Assembly: GCA_964549065.1 (NCBI GenBank)
Contig: CAZJUC010000093.1
Coordinates: forward strand, 1-11,829
Reading direction: 5' to 3'
From: Sva-07 sp964549065
GTDB lineage: Bacteria; Actinomycetota; Acidimicrobiia; Acidimicrobiales; Ilumatobacteraceae
DNA length: 11,829 nucleotides
Shown here: one piece after another, positions 1 to 6,625 of the stretch
Position numbering within the stretch: position 1 is the first letter of the stretch
Layout of the letters: each line of letters opens with the position of its first letter
The notes under the pieces: model-generated
Database searches by the model: none
Told to the model about the DNA's origin: nothing
Seen by the model: only the letters and a program-made list of their open reading frames with translations
Program-made: the position numbers and the translations under genes

Positions 1-2
1 GC

Positions 3-71
3 CAGCCGTTGGCGCTCCAGGAGCAGATGATCTTCGAACACCAGAACCTCAGCGATGTCATCCGGATGTAG
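3..71 (+). CDS. C-terminal end of an unidentified protein (partial)
   Basis: An open frame enters from the left edge and stops at TAG 69-71. The 22 visible codons end in the peptide EHQNLSDVIRM. Codon use is GC-rich at third positions and the peptide composition is ordinary for a soluble protein tail, so it is probably the end of a real gene. No motif is visible and no family can be named. A stem-loop follows at 98-157, which fits the 3' end of a transcription unit. The call rests only on an open frame and is weak. Confidence 0.4.
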   Translation, partial: QPLALQEQMIFEHQNLSDVIRM

Positions 72-97
72 GGGCGGCGCCGCGCCAGCGGCCGTTT

Positions 98-157
98 GGT
101 GCACCGGGCAACGGGGAACCGGACCGTCATGGTCCTCGACGAGCCCGGTGTTGCACC
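98..157 (+). terminator. Nested stem-loop after the first gene, possible terminator
   Basis: GGTGCA (98-103) and CCGGGC (104-109) pair with GCCCGG (143-148) and TGCACC (152-157), leaving a three-base bulge on the right side. Inside this stem, GGACC (121-125) and GGTCC (131-135) form a second hairpin with a 5-base loop. No T-run follows, so it is not a classical intrinsic terminator, but high-GC actinobacteria often have terminators without a U-tract. It lies between the stop at 71 and the antiporter start at 236. Otherwise the stretch 72-235 shows nothing convincing. Confidence 0.35.
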
Positions 158-235
158 CGTTCGGACCATCGAGCGACCGCCGACCCTGCCGATCGGGGTG
201 GTGACGGCGTCGGCGGTCCGACGGAGCTGACGTCG

Positions 236-1339
236 ATGGTCTACGTGGTGTTCGGCGCGGCGACGGTCGCGGTCTTCTTCGTCGGGCCACGGCTCGCCCG
301 AGTGGTCGAGACGATCGCCGACCGGCTCGGAATCGGCCAGGTGCTCGTGGGGGCCGTGCTGCTCGGCGTGGTGACCTCGTTGCCGGGACTCGTGCTCACG
401 GTCACCGCCGCGGCGCGCGGAGAAGCCGAGCTCGCAGTGGCGAACGCCCTCGGCGGGGTGGCGGCCCAGACGTTCTTCATCGCGATCGCCGACATCGTCT
501 ACCGCACGGGCACCCTGGCCAGCGGGGTTCCGACCCGACAGGTCTCGTTCCAGGCGGCATTCCTGCTGCTCATGCTCTCGCTGGTGGTCATCGCACTCGG
601 TTCGGCTGACGCCGTCGTCGTCGGTGTGCATCCGATCACCCCGGTGATCGTGGTCGCCTACCTCGTCGGACTCTCGCTGAGTCGTCGTGTCGATCAGCAG
701 GGCGTGGTCGAACTCGCAGGTGTCGGCGCGCCCACCGGCGAAGCCGAGGACGCCGATGACATAGACCACGCAGATGACACGGACGACTCCGAGGGCGCCC
801 GTGGCGGGCTGCGCGGCAAGATGGGCGAACTCGAGGAACAGCCGAGCGAACGGGTTCGGCGACTGGAGTCGGCGCCGATGGCGTCGCTCTGGGCCCGGTT
901 CGGCGTGTTCGCCACCGTGCTGGCGGCGTCCGGGTTCGCGTTGGCGTGGGCGGGGTCTTCGATCGCAGAGCGGACTGCACTGTCGGCCACGTCGGTCGGC
1001 GTGCTGCTGACGGCGGTGTCGACGTCGACACCGGAACTGGTGACCGCCGTTTCCGCGGCCCGATCCGGAGCGATCGGGCTGGCGGCGGGCGACATCATCG
1101 GTGGCAACGTGTTCGACACGTTGTTCGTCGCTGCCGCCGACCTGGTGGGTCCCGGTTCGATCTTCGAGCAGGCCGGTGAGTCGGCACTGCTCCTCGCCGG
1201 TCTGGCGATGCTGTTGAACGCACTGTTGCTCGCCGGACTCGTCCGCCAGGGGAGCGGCACCCGCAACGTCGACTTCGAGAGCCTCGCCATTGCCGGGATC
1301 TGGTGCCTCGGGGTCGCCGCGCTCGTCATCCGGGCATAG
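236..1339 (+). CDS. CaCA-superfamily sodium/calcium exchanger-like membrane protein
   Basis: A polytopic membrane protein of 367 residues, close to the usual length of prokaryotic Na+/Ca2+ exchanger-type (YrbG-like) antiporters. It has two hydrophobic halves, each with an alpha-repeat-like segment: about residues 44-85 (TSLPGLVLTVTAA, ANALGGVAAQ) and 259-300 (STSTPELVTAVSAA, GDIIGGNVFDT). A hydrophilic loop at about 165-212 separates them and includes an acidic cluster at 169-187. The second repeat keeps the family's P-E and GGN residues (E267, N291). The first has G51 and V75 at the equivalent places, so ion binding may be altered. GGAG at 223-226 lies nine bases before the ATG and supports this start. 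The gene stands alone, 48 bases before the dehydrogenase gene, and could be cotranscribed with it. The transported ion cannot be told from sequence. Confidence 0.83.
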   Translation: MVYVVFGAATVAVFFVGPRLARVVETIADRLGIGQVLVGAVLLGVVTSLPGLVLTVTAAARGEAELAVANALGGVAAQTFFIAIADIVYRTGTLASGVPTRQVSFQAAFLLLMLSLVVIALGSADAVVVGVHPITPVIVVAYLVGLSLSRRVDQQGVVELAGVGAPTGEAEDADDIDHADDTDDSEGARGGLRGKMGELEEQPSERVRRLESAPMASLWARFGVFATVLAASGFALAWAGSSIAERTALSATSVGVLLTAVSTSTPELVTAVSAARSGAIGLAAGDIIGGNVFDTLFVAAADLVGPGSIFEQAGESALLLAGLAMLLNALLLAGLVRQGSGTRNVDFESLAIAGIWCLGVAALVIRA

Positions 1340-1387
1340 CGGCTTCGCCGAGACCGAGATTGCGGTTTCCCTGCAGACCGAGCGGGT

Positions 1388-2485
1388 ATGCGCGGCGTCA
1401 TGGTTGTCGACGACATCGATCACGCCCGTCCACTCGTGATCGTCACGGGTGGATCCGGTCTCCTCGGCTCGAAGCTGGTCGATCGCTTGCACACCGACCA
1501 CCGGGTGGTCGTGCTCGACCTGCAGGGAGATCCCACCTCGCCGGTCGACGTCGACTTCGTGTGCACCGACCTGACGTCCGACGAGTCCGTCGACCGGGCA
1601 CTGCAACGGGTACGCCGACTGCACGGCGAGCGAATCGCCTCGGTCGTGCACCTGGCCGCCTACTACGACTTCGCCGGCGGCGATCCGGCGCTCTACCAGG
1701 AGATCACCGTGAACGGCACCCGGCGGCTGCTCGAGGCGCTGCGCGGATTCGACGTCGAGCAGTTCGCGTTCTCCTCGACCATGCTGGTCCACGAACCGAC
1801 CGATCCCGGCGACGACATCGACGAGTCCGATCCGATCACCGAGTCGTGGCCGTACCCGACGTCGAAGGTGCGGACCGAGGGGGTCATCGACGACCACTCC
1901 GACATCGCCCGGTCGCGCGTGATCCTGCGCATCGCCGGCGCGTACGACGAAGACGGCCATTCGCCGCCGATCACCAATCAGATCCGGCGGATCGACGGCA
2001 AGTGGCCGACCAGCCACTTCTACCCGGCCGACCCCGATCGTGGGCAGGCCTTCGTGCACCTCGACGACGCCATCGATGCTCTCGTCCGCGTCGTCGAGCG
2101 GCGCAGCGAACTCCCCGACCGCTTGCCCGTCCTGATCGGTGAGCCCGAGACCTTGGGGTACGGCGACCTGCAGGACATCATCGGGTGCGCGCTGCACGGC
2201 ACCGAGTGGCGAACGTTCCGCGTGCCGGCGTTGCTCGCGAAGGTCGGGGCGTGGGCCCGAGAGAAGAATCCGCTCGGCGAGGACCCGTTCATCCGATCGT
2301 GGATGATCGACCGCGCGACCGACCACTACGACCTCGACATCTCCGCGGCGCACGAGCACCTCGGATGGGAACCCCAACACCGCGTCGGCGACGTGGTGCC
2401 GGTGATGGTCGAACGGCTCCGACAGGATCGCGACGGCTGGTACGCCCGCAACGACATGACCCCGCCGCGCCGGATGATGCCGTGA
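1388..2485 (+). CDS. NAD(P)-dependent epimerase/dehydratase, extended SDR family
   Basis: A soluble extended short-chain dehydrogenase/reductase of 365 residues, the normal size for the family. The N-terminal Rossmann fold carries the nucleotide-binding motif TGGSGLLG (20-27). A Ser-Ser-Thr follows at 129-131 as the catalytic Ser/Thr region, then YPTSK with Y156 and K160 as the YxxxK pair. The C-terminal half, from about residue 185, should form the substrate domain. Members act on nucleotide sugars, steroids, flavonoid-like compounds or isoprenoids; the substrate here cannot be read. The start is uncertain: ATG 1388 has a purine-rich stretch only one base upstream, and ATG 1400 (giving MVVDDIDH) is a good alternative. 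The stop overlaps the GTG of the next gene by four bases (GTGA), showing translational coupling to the VKOR-like protein. Confidence 0.9.
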   Translation: MRGVMVVDDIDHARPLVIVTGGSGLLGSKLVDRLHTDHRVVVLDLQGDPTSPVDVDFVCTDLTSDESVDRALQRVRRLHGERIASVVHLAAYYDFAGGDPALYQEITVNGTRRLLEALRGFDVEQFAFSSTMLVHEPTDPGDDIDESDPITESWPYPTSKVRTEGVIDDHSDIARSRVILRIAGAYDEDGHSPPITNQIRRIDGKWPTSHFYPADPDRGQAFVHLDDAIDALVRVVERRSELPDRLPVLIGEPETLGYGDLQDIIGCALHGTEWRTFRVPALLAKVGAWAREKNPLGEDPFIRSWMIDRATDHYDLDISAAHEHLGWEPQHRVGDVVPVMVERLRQDRDGWYARNDMTPPRRMMP

Positions 2486-3066
2486 GCGCCAGCGCAACCC
2501 TCGACATGGCCCAGGACGACGACTCCGGCATCCCACCCGGTTGGTCGATCAACCCGTCGACCTGGCGGCAACGGATCCCGATCATCGTGCTCGCCGTGTT
2601 CGGCGGCGTCGCCGCGACATGGCTCGCGCTGTACCAGCAGGAGGTCGTCGACACCGTGTGGGAGCCGTTCTTCGGTGACGGCACCACGGACATCGTCCGC
2701 GAGTCCGGGTTCTCACAGGCGTTCGAGCGGTTCCCGATCGGCGACGCCGCGCTCGGAGCGCTGGGCTACCTCGCCGATGCCGTGACGGGCGCGATCGGCG
2801 GCACGAAGCGATGGCGGACGATGCCGTGGATCGTGATCATCTTCGGTGCCTTCGTCGGGCCGTTCGGGGTGATCAGCGTGATGCTCACCATCTTCCAGCC
2901 CGTGCTCTACAGCAGCTTCTGCACGCTGTGCCTCTTCTCCGGCGTCATCTCGCTGGCGATGATCGGGCCGGGTCTCGACGAGGTGCTCGCCAGTCTGCAA
3001 CACCTGCGTCGCGAACACAGCGACGGCAAGTCGCTGTGGCGGGTCTTCTGGGGGCTCGACTCGTGA
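2482..3066 (+). CDS. Vitamin K epoxide reductase (VKOR)-family membrane protein
   Basis: A membrane protein of 194 residues with hydrophobic segments at about 32-51, 88-106, 115-139 and 141-163. A CTLC motif (C147, C150) sits at the start of the last segment, in the sequence SSFCTLCLFSG, as in the CxxC active site of VKOR proteins. The N-terminal pattern (IPPGWSINPSTW) and the C-terminal IGPGLDEVLASLQ resemble, from memory, a group of actinobacterial VKOR-family proteins. VKORs reoxidise thiol oxidases or reduce quinones at the membrane. These are the only two cysteines in the protein, so the loop cysteine pair of classical VKORs is missing and the reaction may differ. The GTG start at 2482 is chosen because it overlaps the previous stop; reading further upstream in this frame would run inside the SDR gene. 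The stop overlaps the next gene's GTG. Confidence 0.82.
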   Translation: MSASATLDMAQDDDSGIPPGWSINPSTWRQRIPIIVLAVFGGVAATWLALYQQEVVDTVWEPFFGDGTTDIVRESGFSQAFERFPIGDAALGALGYLADAVTGAIGGTKRWRTMPWIVIIFGAFVGPFGVISVMLTIFQPVLYSSFCTLCLFSGVISLAMIGPGLDEVLASLQHLRREHSDGKSLWRVFWGLDS

Positions 3067-3431
3067 TCGCCCGTGTCGCCGCTGTCGCCGCCGGCATCTG
3101 GTTGATGTTCGCGCCCGCCGTCATCGGCTACGAAGGAGTCGCCGAGAACAACGACCGCATCTTCGGGCCGATCGGGGCCTCACTTGCCTTCGTCGCCATC
3201 TGGGAGGTGCTGAGGCCGCTGCGATGGGGCACGCTGCCGGTCGGGGTCTGGCTGGTCGCCGCGCCGCTCGTGCTGCGCTACGACGATACGGCCGCGATCA
3301 TCTCCAGCGTGCTCGCCGGCGCGGTGATGGCCTCCTCCACGTTCTTCGGCGCGCAGGTCGACGCCTCGTTCGGTGGCGGGTGGCGCTCGATCTCGCCGTC
3401 ACAGTGGCGGCGCTCCACGCCGTCGGGTTGA
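3063..3431 (+). CDS. SPW-repeat membrane protein
   Basis: A small hydrophobic protein of 122 residues with two similar halves, GIWLMFAPAVIGY (11-23) and GVWLVAAPLVLRY (61-73). Each is followed by a second hydrophobic stretch, giving about four membrane segments. A NDRIFGPI stretch (30-37) follows the first. This layout matches the SPW repeat family, whose function is not known, although the namesake S-P-W is degenerate here. A polar tail rich in Ser, Arg and Trp (about 104-122) ends the protein. The GTG start at 3063 overlaps the VKOR stop by four bases (GTGA), so the SDR, VKOR and SPW genes form one translationally coupled unit. From memory, VKOR-family and SPW genes occur together in other actinobacteria; this was not checked. 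Confidence 0.8.
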   Translation: MIARVAAVAAGIWLMFAPAVIGYEGVAENNDRIFGPIGASLAFVAIWEVLRPLRWGTLPVGVWLVAAPLVLRYDDTAAIISSVLAGAVMASSTFFGAQVDASFGGGWRSISPSQWRRSTPSG

Positions 3432-3452
3432 GCCGAGGTCACACGCGTGGGC

Positions 3453-3559
3453 GGGCCCGATGAGGTGCGCTCCCGTTGGCGGGGAAAGGCTTGGATCAGT
3501 ACGCGGGACCGGTTTCCCGGCTCCGTCCCTGGATCCCTCTTGGTCACCTCATCGGACCC
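3453..3559. ncRNA. Long structured inverted repeat, possible RNA or bidirectional terminator
   Basis: The arms GGGCCCGATGAGGTG (3453-3467) and CACCTCATCGGACCC (3545-3559) are complementary over 15 positions with one C/A mismatch on the + strand, which becomes a G-T wobble on the minus strand. Within them lie further stems: GGATC (3493-3497) with GATCC (3532-3536), GGGA (3505-3508) with TCCC (3526-3529), and CCGG (3509-3512) with CCGG (3517-3520). The innermost loop reads GAAA on the minus strand, a GNRA tetraloop, which slightly favours a minus-strand RNA in the leuS 3' region. It lies between two convergent genes, so a two-way terminator is the simplest role, but it is long and branched for that. 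It does not match 4.5S/SRP RNA, tmRNA or 6S RNA as I know them. The strand is left open. Confidence 0.45.
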
Positions 3560-3641
3560 ACGGTCATGGTCGCGCGGTCGGTCCGGAAAGGCAAGAGTCC
3601 AAATCCTCTACCGCTTCACGAGAACGGGTGACCGGGGACGA
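3560..3641. other. Rest of the leuS/SPW convergent intergenic region
   Basis: This stretch holds a weaker possible fold. GCGGT (3574-3578) can pair with ACCGC (3610-3614) around a small hairpin made from AGAG (3594-3597) and CTCT (3606-3609). The segment 3597-3606 (GTCCAAATCC) resembles a tRNA T-loop, but no full cloverleaf can be drawn. It may be part of the neighbouring structured element. No coding frame is credible here. Confidence 0.25.
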
Positions 3642-6518
3642 TCAGAGGACGATGTTGACCATCCGGCCGGGCACCACGATGACCTTCTTCGGGGTGGCGC
3701 CGTCGACCAGGGCGGAGATCTTGTCGTCCGCCAGCGCCGCGGCTTCGATGCTGGCCGCGTCGGCGTCGGTGGCGACGTCGATGCGTCCGCGCACCTTGCC
3801 GTTGATCTGCACCGGTACCTCCACGGTGTCGTCGACCAGCAACGCCGGGTCGGCAACCGGGAACGAGACGTAGGTGATGGTGTCGGCGTGACCGAGCAGG
3901 CGCCACAGTTCCTCGGCGATGTGCGGCACCAGCGGCGACAGCATGAGCACCATCGGCTCGGCCACCTCGCGTGGCGTGGAGGCGAGCTTGGTGACGGCGT
4001 TGTTCAACTCGATCAGCTTGGCGATGGCCGTGTTGAACCGCAGCGAGTCCATCTCGGTGCGCACGGTGTCGATCGTGCGGTGCAACAGCTTGCGGGTGAC
4101 GTCGTCGGCGGGTGTGTCGACGACGGTGCACTCGCCGGACTCCTCGTCGACCATGTTGCGCCACAGTCGCTGGAGGAAGCGGTACATCCCGACGACGTCG
4201 CGGGTCTCCCACGGGCGGGAGGCGTCGAGCGGGCCGGTGGCCATCTCGTACAGCCGCAGCGTGTCGGCGCCGTACTGCTCGTACATGTCGTCGGGAGACA
4301 CGGCGTTCTTGAGGCTCTTGCCCATCTTGCCCCACTCACGCCGGACCGGCGCGCCCTGGAAGACGAACCCGACCGTGTCGTCCCCCTCGACCTTCGTGGC
4401 ATCGACGTAGATCTCGCGCTCGTCCTTGTACGCGGCGGCCATCACGTAGCCCTGGTTGAACAGGCGGGCGTACGGCTCCTTCGACGACACGTGGCCGAGG
4501 TCGTAGAGCACCTTGTGCCAGAAGCGCGAATACAGCAGGTGCAGCACGGCGTGCTCGACGCCGCCGACATACAGGTCGACGCCACCCGGATGGTCGGGAC
4601 GGATGTCGGTGCGCGGACCCATCCAGTACTCCTCGACCTCGCGGTCGACGAAACGGTCCTCGTTGGTGGGGTCGAGATAGCGCATCTCGTACCAGCACGA
4701 CCCCGCCCACTGCGGCATCACGTTGGTGTCGCGGCGGTACACCTGCGGGCCGTCGCCCAGATCCAGCTCCACCTCGACCCAGTCGTCCAGTCGGTCGAGC
4801 GGGCTCTCGGGGTTCGAGAACTCGTCGTCGGCATCGAACGTGCGCGGCGAGAACGACTCGGTTTCGGGCAGCAACACCGGCAACATGTCGTCGGGCAACG
4901 TGTGCGGATGGCCGTCGTCGTCGTAGACCACCGGAAACGGCTCGCCCCAGTAGCGCTGACGGCTGAAGAGCCAGTCGCGCAGCTTGTAGTTGACGGTGGC
5001 GGTTCCTGCGTCGTGCGCCTCGAGCCAGGCGTTCATCCGCTCGATGCCGTCGGCGGTGTTGTCGACGTCGTTCAGGTCGAGTTCGTCGTTCGCCGACTGC
5101 ACGTAGGGAGCATCGCCGACGTAGGCGACCGGCCACTGCGACGTGTCGAGGGTCGGCTCGATGTCATGTGCCTCGAACCACGATGTCGGTGGCTGCTGGA
5201 TCGCCGGGATCGGCAGGTCGAACTGCTTCGCGAACTCGAAGTCGCGTTCGTCGCCGCACGGCACCGCCATGATCGCCCCGGTGCCGTAACCCATCAGGAC
5301 GTAGTCGGCGATCCACACGGGGATCTGCTCGCCGTCGACCGGATTGGTGGCGTACGAGCCGGTGAAAACGCCGGTCTTCTCACGCGTCTCGTCCTGGCGT
5401 TCGATGTCCTTCTTCGCAGCCGCGGCACGGCGGTAGTCGGCGACGACGTCAGCCTGCTCGGCGACGGTCAGCCGGTCGACCAAGGGATGCTCGGGGGACA
5501 ACACCATGAACGACGCCCCGAACAAGGTGTCGGGACGAGTGGTGAAGACCGTGATGCGGTCGTCGGTGCCGTCGAGGTGGGTGACGGGAAAGTGCACCTC
5601 GGCGCCGTGGCTGCGACCGATCCAGTTGCGTTGCATCGACTTGATCGCGTCGGTCCAGTCGAGCAGTTCGAGGTCGTCGATCAGCCGGTCGGCATACGTG
5701 GTGATGCGCATCATCCACTGGCGCATGTTCCGCTTGAACACCGGGTAGTTGCCCCGGTCGCTGCGTCCGTCGGCGGTGACCTCCTCGTTGGCGACCACCG
5801 TGCCGAGCCCGGGACACCAGTTCACCGGCGCCTCGCTGACGTACGCGAGCCGGTGCTCGTCGAGGACGTCAGCGCGCTCGCCGGCGGACAACTCGGTCCA
5901 CGGGCGACCATCCGGGGTCGTCCGGGAACCGGATTCGAATTCGGCGATCAGCTCGCGGATCGGGCGGGCACGATCCTGGTCGTGGTCGTACCAGGCGTTG
6001 AACACCTGGGTGAAGATCCACTGCGTCCACCGGTAGAACTCGGGGTCGGTGGTCGACACGCTGCGCCGCGGGTCGTGCGCCAGCCCCAGGCGGCGGAGCT
6101 GGCGGCGGTAGGTGGCCACGTTGTCGTCGGTGGTGATCTTCGGGTGCTGGCCGGTCTCGACGGCGAACTGTTCTGCGGGCAGGCCGAACGCGTCGAAGCC
6201 CATCGCGTGCAGCACGTTGTGGCCGGTCATCCGCTTGAACCGGGCGAACACGTCGGTGCCGATGAACCCCAGCGGGTGTCCGACGTGCAGACCGGAGCCC
6301 GACGGGTAGGGGAACATGTCGAGCACGAACAGCTTCTCGCCGCGCTCGGCAGCGAGGTCGGCGTCGGCGAGCGGGCCGGCGGTGTTGGGGGTCTCGAACG
6401 TGTGGTGCTGGTCCCACCAGTCCTGCCAACGCAGCTCGATGTCCTGCGCGAGCGACGCCGTGTAGCGGTTGGGCGGCACGTCGGTGCCGATGGGGGAGGG
6501 CTCTGTCACGTCGCTCAT
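3642..6518 (-). CDS. leuS: Leucyl-tRNA synthetase
   Basis: A cytoplasmic class I aminoacyl-tRNA synthetase of 958 residues that charges tRNA-Leu with leucine. Landmarks run in the expected order. The HIGH motif is HVGH (78-81), preceded by PYPSGSGL. An insert of about 40 residues stands before VNWCPGLGTVVANEE. The CP1 editing domain has the threonine-rich TTRPDTLFG (326-334) and later GYGTGAIMAVP. The KMSKS loop reads KMGKS (731-735), followed by the anticodon-binding helical domain and a C-terminal domain with INGKVRGRI. The length suits an actinobacterial LeuRS. The ATG at 6516-6518 (MSDVTEPS) is preferred over one 24 codons upstream because the extra segment (Arg/Ala/Gly-rich) looks untranslated. 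There is no clear Shine-Dalgarno; a TAGGCT box lies 11 bases before the start. It diverges from the hydrolase gene and converges on the SPW gene. Long open frames on the opposite strand are shadows of its codon bias. Confidence 0.97.
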   Translation of the reverse strand: MSDVTEPSPIGTDVPPNRYTASLAQDIELRWQDWWDQHHTFETPNTAGPLADADLAAERGEKLFVLDMFPYPSGSGLHVGHPLGFIGTDVFARFKRMTGHNVLHAMGFDAFGLPAEQFAVETGQHPKITTDDNVATYRRQLRRLGLAHDPRRSVSTTDPEFYRWTQWIFTQVFNAWYDHDQDRARPIRELIAEFESGSRTTPDGRPWTELSAGERADVLDEHRLAYVSEAPVNWCPGLGTVVANEEVTADGRSDRGNYPVFKRNMRQWMMRITTYADRLIDDLELLDWTDAIKSMQRNWIGRSHGAEVHFPVTHLDGTDDRITVFTTRPDTLFGASFMVLSPEHPLVDRLTVAEQADVVADYRRAAAAKKDIERQDETREKTGVFTGSYATNPVDGEQIPVWIADYVLMGYGTGAIMAVPCGDERDFEFAKQFDLPIPAIQQPPTSWFEAHDIEPTLDTSQWPVAYVGDAPYVQSANDELDLNDVDNTADGIERMNAWLEAHDAGTATVNYKLRDWLFSRQRYWGEPFPVVYDDDGHPHTLPDDMLPVLLPETESFSPRTFDADDEFSNPESPLDRLDDWVEVELDLGDGPQVYRRDTNVMPQWAGSCWYEMRYLDPTNEDRFVDREVEEYWMGPRTDIRPDHPGGVDLYVGGVEHAVLHLLYSRFWHKVLYDLGHVSSKEPYARLFNQGYVMAAAYKDEREIYVDATKVEGDDTVGFVFQGAPVRREWGKMGKSLKNAVSPDDMYEQYGADTLRLYEMATGPLDASRPWETRDVVGMYRFLQRLWRNMVDEESGECTVVDTPADDVTRKLLHRTIDTVRTEMDSLRFNTAIAKLIELNNAVTKLASTPREVAEPMVLMLSPLVPHIAEELWRLLGHADTITYVSFPVADPALLVDDTVEVPVQINGKVRGRIDVATDADAASIEAAALADDKISALVDGATPKKVIVVPGRMVNIVL

Positions 6519-6625
6519 ACCGGTCTGCCAGCCTACGCACCCGGCACCGGCCCAAGCGCGGGCGCGTGTCCGGTTCGGCGTCCCGGGCACGAAGGGCCGC
6601 AGTGGTCGGGAGTACGTTCTCGCCG
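6519..6625. promoter_or_regulatory. Divergent spacer with promoter-like -10 boxes for leuS and the hydrolase
   Basis: These 107 bases separate the divergent starts. TACGTT (6613-6618) ends seven bases before the hydrolase ATG. On the minus strand, TAGGCT (6530-6535) ends 11 bases before the leuS ATG. Both fit the actinobacterial TAnnnT -10 pattern, and their positions would give leaderless or nearly leaderless mRNAs. No convincing -35 element is visible. A GGGAG at 6608-6612 lies 13 bases before the hydrolase start, which is far for a ribosome binding site. Confidence 0.3.

Noticed and set aside
99..230. A small open frame (GTG 99 or ATG 129 to TGA 228-230), in the same frame as the first gene after its TAG, as a separate peptide or readthrough product
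   Set aside because: It overlaps the stem-loop at 98-157, has no well-placed ribosome binding site, has no recognisable motif and is short enough to arise by chance in GC-rich DNA.
3453..3559. A mobile MITE explaining the long inverted repeat
   Set aside because: No target-site duplication is seen at the ends. Other genome copies cannot be tested here, so it is kept only as an alternative.
3574..3620. tRNA gene or SRP (4.5S) RNA from the T-loop-like GTCCAAATCC and the GGTCCGGAAAGG stretch
   Set aside because: No complete cloverleaf or CCA end can be drawn, and the conserved SRP apical loop and its symmetric internal loop do not match.
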